Below are positions 5,798 to 11,683 of a DNA stretch of 11,683 nt, one piece after another (position 1 is the first letter of the stretch; each line of letters opens with the position of its first letter). The stretch is from NCBI GenBank assembly GCA_021413535.1, contig JAIOQF010000383.1, forward strand, positions 1 through 11,683, given 5' to 3'. The position numbers and the translations under genes are program-made. The stretch is from Verrucomicrobiota bacterium. Lineage in GTDB: Bacteria; Verrucomicrobiota; Verrucomicrobiia; Verrucomicrobiales; Verrucomicrobiaceae. Under the pieces are notes generated by a model. That model worked only from the letters and a program-made list of their open reading frames with translations. It was not told where the DNA came from and ran no database searches.

Positions 5798-6988
5798 TTA
5801 ATCCGCTGCGATCATCTCCAAGTAGCACGACTCCAAAATGCGGATGTTCGCGACCCGGTCAAATTTGTTCTCGACGACACGTCGTCCACCTTCCGCCAGT
5901 CGCCGGGCCAGTTCGTTATCTTCCATGATGCGAAGCATCGCCGCCGCCAGCGCATCTGCATCATTCTCCGGAACTAGCAGGCCACTCCCACCATCGGTCA
6001 CAGCCTCGGGAATCCCGCCGTGATGAGTGGCCACCACGGGCGCGCCACTGGCCATCGCTTCCAGCATCGAGTTGGGAATGCCTTCGCGATTCCCATCATC
6101 AGAGGTGCGGCTCGGATGAACAAACATTCGGGCTCGATACACTTCCTCACGCAGTTCGGCCTGGTTGAGAAATCCCGTGAACCGGACGCGGGATGATAGG
6201 CCGAGTTCGCCAGCGAGCCGTTCCAGTTCGTCCTGCTGCGGACCACTGCCTGCGATGACCAATTCAGCGCCCGGATAAGTTGGCAATACTTTCGCAAATG
6301 CGCGCAACGTCAGGTCCACCCCTTTTTTCTCAATGAGCCGGCAGCTTTGCAGAATGCGCCACGGCTGATCGTTCTCAGATGGGCGCGATTGATACGTCCA
6401 ATCTTCCAGCGGAATTCCCGTGCTCTGCAAGCGCAGCTTCTCCCGAGGGCATCCAAGATTCTCCAAATCGTTCATCAAGCTGGCCGAACGTGCCTGCACG
6501 ATCGTCGCCGACTCAAACACCTCGCGCAGCGCGGCCAGGTGCGCGGGCTTGTCCATATCCACCCCCGCATCCGCGCCATGAAATGAAACCAGCACCGGCC
6601 GCGGAAACGCCTTGATCAATGGTCGCAGGTGAATCGCACTGTGACCGAAGTAAACGTGAAGAACTTTCGCCTCCGCCCGAGTCAATTCCAGCAGTGCATG
6701 ACGCAGTTCCCAGCGAAAAAGTTGCCACGGTTCCCGCTTAACATGCTTCGACACCCAGCGCCGCCACCAGCGCAGACGAGGCTTCGGCAGCACGATGAGC
6801 CTCTTGTCTGGAAACGGAAACTGCGCTGTATTCTCGCGCTTGTGCGTTAGCACCCAGGGCTTCACCGCCTGCAATCCCGTGATCTGCCGGTGAACATGCA
6901 GCATGTCCGGCTTCAGGAAGTCGGAAACGTAACTGGCGACTACAGGCTTGGACTCCGGGTGCTTGGTTCCTGTTTCTTCGTTCGCCAT
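5798..6988 (-). CDS. GT4-family glycosyltransferase
   Basis: This is a GT-B fold retaining glycosyltransferase, 396 residues from the ATG at 6988. The N-terminal acceptor domain contains HVYFGHSAIHLRP and VLVSFHGADAG, which resemble the first-domain core of GT4 enzymes. The C-terminal nucleotide-sugar domain shows SCRLIEKKG (Arg217 and Lys222 as likely phosphate-binding residues), LVIAGSGP, and the EX7E pair Glu302/Glu310 in EGIPNSMLE, then GLLVPEND. No signal peptide or membrane span is evident, so it probably acts at the cytoplasmic face on a lipid-linked or soluble acceptor; sugar and acceptor are unknown. The frame continues upstream to a GTG at 7051, three bases from the DUF1501 stop, giving 417 residues. 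That extra piece is basic and unlike the family, so I prefer 6988 with moderate confidence. Its first codons lie in a degenerate 7-base repeat. Confidence 0.9.
   Translation of the reverse strand: MANEETGTKHPESKPVVASYVSDFLKPDMLHVHRQITGLQAVKPWVLTHKRENTAQFPFPDKRLIVLPKPRLRWWRRWVSKHVKREPWQLFRWELRHALLELTRAEAKVLHVYFGHSAIHLRPLIKAFPRPVLVSFHGADAGVDMDKPAHLAALREVFESATIVQARSASLMNDLENLGCPREKLRLQSTGIPLEDWTYQSRPSENDQPWRILQSCRLIEKKGVDLTLRAFAKVLPTYPGAELVIAGSGPQQDELERLAGELGLSSRVRFTGFLNQAELREEVYRARMFVHPSRTSDDGNREGIPNSMLEAMASGAPVVATHHGGIPEAVTDGGSGLLVPENDADALAAAMLRIMEDNELARRLAEGGRRVVENKFDRVANIRILESCYLEMIAAD
6958..6985 (-). repeat. Degenerate heptanucleotide repeat at the glycosyltransferase start
   Basis: Plus-strand units GGTGCTT, GGTTCCT, GTTTCTT, CGTTCGC share a 7-base period with the repeat in the PSD1 gene. 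On the coding strand they encode residues 2-11 of the 396-residue form (ANEETGTKHP), just before the first likely beta strand. This is the weakest of the four tracts. Confidence 0.4.
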
Positions 6989-7054
6989 TTGTGTTCGCTT
7001 GCCCGCATGCTTGCCCTTGGTGTGTTGCTTTGCAACCGCGACCAACAACACGCC

Positions 7055-8473
7055 CTAGGCAACAATCCCCTTCACCACTTTCCCGGCGATACCGGTGAGC
7101 CGCATGTCGAGGCCCTGAAACTTCACGGTCATGCGTTTGTGATCGATGCCCATCTGATGCAGCATCGTGGCATGCAAATCGTGGACATCCACCACGTTCT
7201 CCACCGCCCGGTAACCAAGCTCATCCGTCGCTCCATAGGTGCCGGGTTTCATTCCGCCGCCGGCGAGAGCAATGCTGAAACCAAGGATGTGGTGGTCGCG
7301 TCCGGTGCCCTGCCCCATCGGCGTGCGACCGAATTCTCCACCCCAGATCACCAGCGTGTCATCCAGCAGGCCGCGCTGTTTGAGATCACGGATGAGCGCG
7401 GCGCTGGGTTTGTCCGTATCCTCAGCAGCGCTTTTCATGCCCTCGACAATGCCGCCATGATGATCCCAGGCACGATGGTAAAGCTGGATCATGCGCACGC
7501 CGCGCTCGGCCATGCGACGGGCAAGCAAGCAGTTGCTGGCGAATGATCCGTCACCCGGACGCTTCACGCCGTAGCTCTCCAACGTGGCTGCGGACTCCTG
7601 GCTCATGTCGGCCAGTTCTGGCACGGAGCTTTGCATCTTGAAAGCCATCTCGTATTGCGCAATGCGGGTGGCGATCTCGGGATCAACCCGGTCCTGAGCT
7701 AGCATCCCGTTGAGCCGCTTCACTTCATCCACAACCTGCCGCTGCGTGCTCTGGCAGACACCATCGGGACTGCCGAGGTAATGAACCGCGTCTCCCTTCG
7801 CCTGAAACTGGATGCCTTGAAACTTGCTGGGTAGAAATCCGCTGGACCACTGGCGCGCCGACACGGGCTGCTGGCCTGTTTTTCCGGCGGATGTCATTAC
7901 GACAAATCCGGGCAGTTCATCCGTCTCGCAGCCAAGTCCATAGAGTAACCACGATCCCATGCTGGGCCGGCCCTTGATGATGGAACCGGAATTCATGAAC
8001 GCATGCGCGGTGTCGTGATTGATCTGTTCCGTCTGCATCGAGCGGATGATGCAAAGTTCATCCGCGATGCCAGCGAGATGCGGAAACAGATCGGAGATCT
8101 CGTTACCCGTCTGACCATGCTTCTTGAAATCTACGAAAGGGCCGCGAGCTTTCAGCACGGCGTTTTGCAACTGCGCCAATTGCTGCCCCTTGGTAAATGA
8201 TTCTGGAAACGGCTGGCCGTCGAGACGCTTCAAGTCTGGTTTCCAGTCAAAGGTTTCCAAATGCGATGGCCCACCCGCCATGCAAAGATGAATGACGCGC
8301 TTCGCTTTGATGGGAAAGTGTGGCGTGGTGATGACGCCATGTCCCGGTGCAGCGCCCGCTCTCTCCGTCAAGGTGGCCAAAGCCAGTCCACCCAGTCCAT
8401 ACGCAGATTGTGTGAGAAAAGTGCGGCGCTTGATGCTCAATTGGTGAGCGGCGAAATCGGAGAATGGATTCAT
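7055..8473 (-). CDS. Tat-exported DUF1501 family protein
   Basis: This 472-residue protein belongs to DUF1501 (PF07394), a family abundant in Planctomycetes and Verrucomicrobia and related in fold to the alkaline phosphatase/sulfatase superfamily. A twin-arginine signal (SIKRRTFL, Arg16-Arg17) with a hydrophobic segment to about residue 42 predicts folded export to the periplasm. Family landmarks are CMAGGPSHLETFD (64-76), WDHHGGI, IWGGEFGRTP (376-385) and GRDHH (391-395). No enzymatic reaction is firmly established for the family. It is almost always encoded beside a PSD1-type cytochrome protein, as here: the gene starts 8 bases after that gene's stop, so the two are surely co-transcribed and probably act together outside the cytoplasmic membrane. 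There is no Shine-Dalgarno sequence. Confidence 0.95.
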   Translation of the reverse strand: MNPFSDFAAHQLSIKRRTFLTQSAYGLGGLALATLTERAGAAPGHGVITTPHFPIKAKRVIHLCMAGGPSHLETFDWKPDLKRLDGQPFPESFTKGQQLAQLQNAVLKARGPFVDFKKHGQTGNEISDLFPHLAGIADELCIIRSMQTEQINHDTAHAFMNSGSIIKGRPSMGSWLLYGLGCETDELPGFVVMTSAGKTGQQPVSARQWSSGFLPSKFQGIQFQAKGDAVHYLGSPDGVCQSTQRQVVDEVKRLNGMLAQDRVDPEIATRIAQYEMAFKMQSSVPELADMSQESAATLESYGVKRPGDGSFASNCLLARRMAERGVRMIQLYHRAWDHHGGIVEGMKSAAEDTDKPSAALIRDLKQRGLLDDTLVIWGGEFGRTPMGQGTGRDHHILGFSIALAGGGMKPGTYGATDELGYRAVENVVDVHDLHATMLHQMGIDHKRMTVKFQGLDMRLTGIAGKVVKGIVA

Positions 8474-8481
8474 AAGATGAG

Positions 8482-11400
8482 TCAGTAGCGGGTGATGGTC
8501 TCCTGCAAATTCAAGATCACGCGAGCCAGTGATATCCAGGCAGCGAGTTCAATGTGATCGACATTTTCAATGACGGGAGCCAGGCCAACTCGGATGATCT
8601 TGTCGGCATCGCCGCTGTTCTTCCGATAAGCTTCGCGCTGCGATTTCAGAAATGCGGTCAGCGAAGCAATCTCCGAATCCTTGGCAGACCGGCCCAGTGC
8701 CAGGGCAAAGGCACTCTGTATGCGCGCAGTGTCGTCACCCTTCATATCAACCAGCAACCGTTGTGCCAACACGCGCGCGGCCTCGACGAAGGTCGGATCA
8801 TTCAAGAGCGTGAGCGCCTGCTGCGGCGTGTTCGAGTTCGGCCGGTTCGCGGTGCATTCGTCCCGCATCGGAGCATCAAAGTTCGCCAGCATCGGATGCA
8901 AAAACGTGCGCTGCCAGTGCATGTAAACTCCGCGCCGCCACTGCCGGTCATCATGATCGGCCACATAGTTGCGATCCGGGAACTGAATGTTCGTATAATA
9001 ACCCTCGGGCTGATACGGCTTCACGCTGGGACCCCCCATGTCAGGATTGAGCAGGCCGGAAATGAACAAGGCATTGTCACGCACGAACTCCGCATCCAGT
9101 CGACGCGGATTCTGCGAAGCCAGCAAACGATTGTTCGGATCGATGTCGTGCAACTCCGGGCGCAGGCTGCTGCTCTGGCGATAGGTGTTTGAGGTGACGA
9201 TCAAGCGGATCATGTGATTCACATCCCAGCCACTGTCGCGAAATTCCACCGCCAGCCAGTCGAGCAATTCAGGATGGCTCGGCGGTTCGCCCTGCGCGCC
9301 GAGGTCATCCACGATCATCGAGAGTCCATTACCGAAAAACTGTTTCCATAAGCGATTCATGAATGCGCGTGGCGTCAGCGGGTTCTCCTTTGAGCAGAGC
9401 CATTTGGCCAGATCAAGACGCGTAAGTCGTTTCCCATTCTGCGGCTTGAAGACAGTGGGCAGAAATTCCGGAGACGCTGGCTCCACGATCGCCCCGCTCT
9501 CATCCATCCAATTTCCGCGGGCCAAAACACGAACCGTGAGCGGCTTTTCAACCGCCTGCGTGACCAGCGTCCAGCTCCGGCCACCGCGACATTCGAGAAG
9601 CTCCGCAAATTGCGCCGTGTATTCCTTGAGCGCAGATTGATTCCAACCGGTGCCGGTAAGAAAGGCTTCCAACAAAACATCGCGGGCACTGGCATCGCCC
9701 TTTTCAAGAGCCGCCTTGAGCGAAGCCATCCAATCATGATCGACCATGCTGACCGGCGCAAAAGGCGAGACCGAGACGCGCACGCAGCCAGCCGTATTGC
9801 CAGTGAGACGAAGCGTAAGTTTGTCGCCTTGATTGATCTTCACTGGCTTGTCGAATACACAGAACGCGATGTGCGGTTGATTCCATTCCATGTCGGAAGT
9901 CTTCCAAGCGTCCTTAATGCCGATGATCTCAGCACCGCTTTTGTAATTGGGTTCTTTAAAGTTCGCGTCGGCATAACGGAACCCAAGAGGCTCTGGTTTT
10001 TTCGCGTCAGATTTCAACAGCTCAGAAGTCAGCTTCAGAGTTGCACTCCCATGATCGCCGCTGCGCAGGATGCTGCCTTTGTGAGAGGCATCGGGCAGCA
10101 GTTCCACGCGCACCGCACTGACCCAGCCTGCGGGCGGTTGCATGATGACGCTGGTATCGTCACCTGCCGCGCCAGAAAAAAGAATCTTTCCATCGGCCTG
10201 CACCACGAATGCATCTGGCTGCAGCGCATTCGCCTTGGACTTCTCTTTGGGATCAGCTTTGGGCGCCCCCTTGGCCTTGACCGATGTCGCCGCGCTGAGC
10301 TTGACCTCTGGTTTCGGAGCCACCCATCCAGTTGGATTGTCCTTCAAAAACGCATGGCTGCTGGTTCTCCATTTATCGAAGTCCGCCTTCGCATTTCCAT
10401 CCTTAAGCAATTGCGTCTGGGTGGCGCTGGCAATGCCGGTCATCTTGGCTTTGATGCGAGACGCACGCTCCTTGAGATATGCGCTCTCCACCTCAATTTC
10501 CGGTGGAAACGGATATTCATTATTGAAACCCTTTAGTTCCGGATTCGGACTGGAGCCGTAGGGGGAATAAACACCCCATTGCTTCACATCGGCAAAGAAG
10601 GCCTGCATCGCATAAAAATCCCGCGCAGTGAACGGATCGAACTTGTGATCGTGGCACTCGCAGCATCCAAGGGTCGCGCCGAGGAAGGCACCGCCGATGG
10701 TGCGGACGCGTTCGGCACCATACTTGGCGATATACTCTTTCGGCTGGGCACCGCCCTCGCGGGTCATCATATTCAGACGGTTGAAGCCGCTTGCGACAAG
10801 GTTCGTGGTTCTTTGTTCCTGGTTCTTGGCTTCAAGCAAGTCACCCGCCACCTGCTCCAAGGTAAATTGATTGAACGGCTTGTTGCGGTTGAACGAATCA
10901 ATCACGTAATCACGATAGGGAAAGATGCGCTGATTCTGGTCGCCGTGAAATCCGACCGTGTCCGAGAAACGCGCGACATCAAGCCACCAAACTGCCATGC
11001 GCTCGCCAAAATGCGGCGATTTCAGGAATCGCTCAACCTGGTTCTCATAGGCTTTCGGCGACTGATCACTCACGAACGCCTGAATCTCTTCCGGCGTCGG
11101 CGGGAGACCGATAAGATCAAGCGAAAGACGGCGCAGCAGCGTGCGACGGTCAGCCTCTGCGGACGGCGTGATTTTTTTCTCCGCGAGCTTATCGGCAATG
11201 AATGCATCGATTGGATTGCGCGACGAATTAGTCGCCGTGCCAACGGCGGGAACCGGTGGACGCACCAGCGGCGTGTAGGCCCAGTGCGGTTCATACTCCG
11301 CGCCCTCAGTGACCCATTGCTTGAACATCTCTTTCTGCGCAGAGGTAAAAGTCTTATGCGCTTCCTCCGGCGGCATGAGATCGTCTTTATCTTCGGCGAA

Positions 11401-11655
11401 AAGGCGTTTGATGATCTCGCTTTGATCTGGTTTACCAGGGACGATTGGAAGTTCACCAGACTTCGCGGGCTTCAGTGCCTCCTCACGAATGTCGAGTCTC
11501 AATCCAGCTTTGCGCGCATTTTTGTCCGGGCCGTGACAGTGAAAGCAAGTGTCGGACATCAGGGGGCGAATGTCGCGATTGAAACGCAGCTTGCCAGCGG
11601 CGCCTGCTGTCAGGGAGCTGACGATGAGTGTGAAAACGATGAGGACTCGGATCAT
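8482..11655 (-). CDS. PSCyt1-PSCyt2-PSD1 domain cytochrome-type protein
   Basis: This large exported protein of about 1057 residues begins with a Sec signal peptide (1-20, cleavage near AGA-A). PSCyt1 carries the haem site CFHCH (Cys37, Cys40, His41) with a likely axial Met94 in LMPP. PSCyt2 (DUF1549, about 146-356) includes RRLSLDLIGLPPTPEE and a second CXXCH-type motif, CCECHDHKFD (331-340). A middle part (about 410-720) looks beta-rich and includes an Ala/Lys/Pro linker (about 455-475). PSD1 (DUF1553, about 755-1040) is marked by NPLTPRAFMNRLWKQFFG and NSNTPQQALTLLNDP. The family is confined largely to Planctomycetes and Verrucomicrobia and is presumed periplasmic and redox-linked; its substrate is unknown. 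It heads the minus-strand operon, 8 bases before the DUF1501 gene. A short insert near residues 275-285 is encoded by a 7-base repeat. Only 28 bases upstream are visible, so the promoter is not seen. Confidence 0.95.
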   Translation of the reverse strand: MIRVLIVFTLIVSSLTAGAAGKLRFNRDIRPLMSDTCFHCHGPDKNARKAGLRLDIREEALKPAKSGELPIVPGKPDQSEIIKRLFAEDKDDLMPPEEAHKTFTSAQKEMFKQWVTEGAEYEPHWAYTPLVRPPVPAVGTATNSSRNPIDAFIADKLAEKKITPSAEADRRTLLRRLSLDLIGLPPTPEEIQAFVSDQSPKAYENQVERFLKSPHFGERMAVWWLDVARFSDTVGFHGDQNQRIFPYRDYVIDSFNRNKPFNQFTLEQVAGDLLEAKNQEQRTTNLVASGFNRLNMMTREGGAQPKEYIAKYGAERVRTIGGAFLGATLGCCECHDHKFDPFTARDFYAMQAFFADVKQWGVYSPYGSSPNPELKGFNNEYPFPPEIEVESAYLKERASRIKAKMTGIASATQTQLLKDGNAKADFDKWRTSSHAFLKDNPTGWVAPKPEVKLSAATSVKAKGAPKADPKEKSKANALQPDAFVVQADGKILFSGAAGDDTSVIMQPPAGWVSAVRVELLPDASHKGSILRSGDHGSATLKLTSELLKSDAKKPEPLGFRYADANFKEPNYKSGAEIIGIKDAWKTSDMEWNQPHIAFCVFDKPVKINQGDKLTLRLTGNTAGCVRVSVSPFAPVSMVDHDWMASLKAALEKGDASARDVLLEAFLTGTGWNQSALKEYTAQFAELLECRGGRSWTLVTQAVEKPLTVRVLARGNWMDESGAIVEPASPEFLPTVFKPQNGKRLTRLDLAKWLCSKENPLTPRAFMNRLWKQFFGNGLSMIVDDLGAQGEPPSHPELLDWLAVEFRDSGWDVNHMIRLIVTSNTYRQSSSLRPELHDIDPNNRLLASQNPRRLDAEFVRDNALFISGLLNPDMGGPSVKPYQPEGYYTNIQFPDRNYVADHDDRQWRRGVYMHWQRTFLHPMLANFDAPMRDECTANRPNSNTPQQALTLLNDPTFVEAARVLAQRLLVDMKGDDTARIQSAFALALGRSAKDSEIASLTAFLKSQREAYRKNSGDADKIIRVGLAPVIENVDHIELAAWISLARVILNLQETITRY
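10800..10834 (-). repeat. Degenerate heptanucleotide repeat in the PSD1-protein gene
   Basis: Five plus-strand 7-base units read GGTTCGT, GGTTCTT, TGTTCCT, GGTTCTT, GGCTTCA. On the coding strand they encode the hydrophilic EAKNQEQRTTN at about residues 275-285 of the PSCyt2 domain, between the family-typical VAGDLL and LVASGFNR. Confidence 0.7.
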
Positions 11656-11683
11656 AATAAGCGGAACGAAACTGATACTATTA

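Noticed and set aside
6890..7546. 218-residue plus-strand frame across the DUF1501/glycosyltransferase junction
   Set aside because: Antisense to two clearly recognised genes, with no signature of its own.
9610..10536. 308-residue frame antisense to the PSD1 gene
   Set aside because: Lies wholly opposite well-conserved PSD1-protein coding sequence; long antisense frames are common in GC-rich genes and no domain is seen.

Overview
The window looks like a chromosomal segment of a diderm bacterium of the Planctomycetes-Verrucomicrobia group, most likely Verrucomicrobia. The main reason is a paired PSCyt1/PSCyt2/PSD1 cytochrome-type protein and a Tat-exported DUF1501 protein, a combination typical of these phyla. 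Lnt implies triacylated lipoproteins and therefore an outer membrane. None of the gene starts has a convincing Shine-Dalgarno sequence. No rRNA, tRNA, CRISPR array, transposase or phage gene is visible.

Left part (1-991): a small secreted protein of 73 residues with a lysine-only-like tail (252-473) is followed at once by a strong intrinsic terminator (486-538). After it comes about 450 bases without a believable gene. This gap is rich in inverted repeats: a bulged hairpin, a perfect 16-base palindrome, a nested set built on TGCCAG/CTGGCG, and a 9-bp hairpin.

Plus-strand operon (992-4321): a COG3178/AmgK-like sugar kinase-type phosphotransferase, recR (overlapping by one base, TGATG) and lnt (16 bases further on). 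They cover possible cell-wall sugar recycling, recombinational repair and lipoprotein maturation. The grouping looks like housekeeping rather than one pathway.

Minus-strand operon (11655 down to 4305): PSD1 cytochrome protein, DUF1501 protein, GT4 glycosyltransferase, then a two-HKD cardiolipin synthase-type phospholipase D. Gaps are 8, 66 (or 3 with an alternative GTG start) and 41 bases. The last gene converges on lnt and overlaps its 3' end by 17 bases, so neither transcript has room for a terminator between them.

Across both operons, short degenerate 7-base tandem repeats lie inside reading frames: two in lnt, one in the PSD1 gene and one at the start of the glycosyltransferase. They encode low-complexity hydrophilic inserts at places that appear to tolerate change. 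Because 7 is not a multiple of 3, the gain or loss of one unit would shift the frame. These tracts and the structured intergenic stretch are the features least explained by ordinary gene content. I see no clear new defence or mobile system here.
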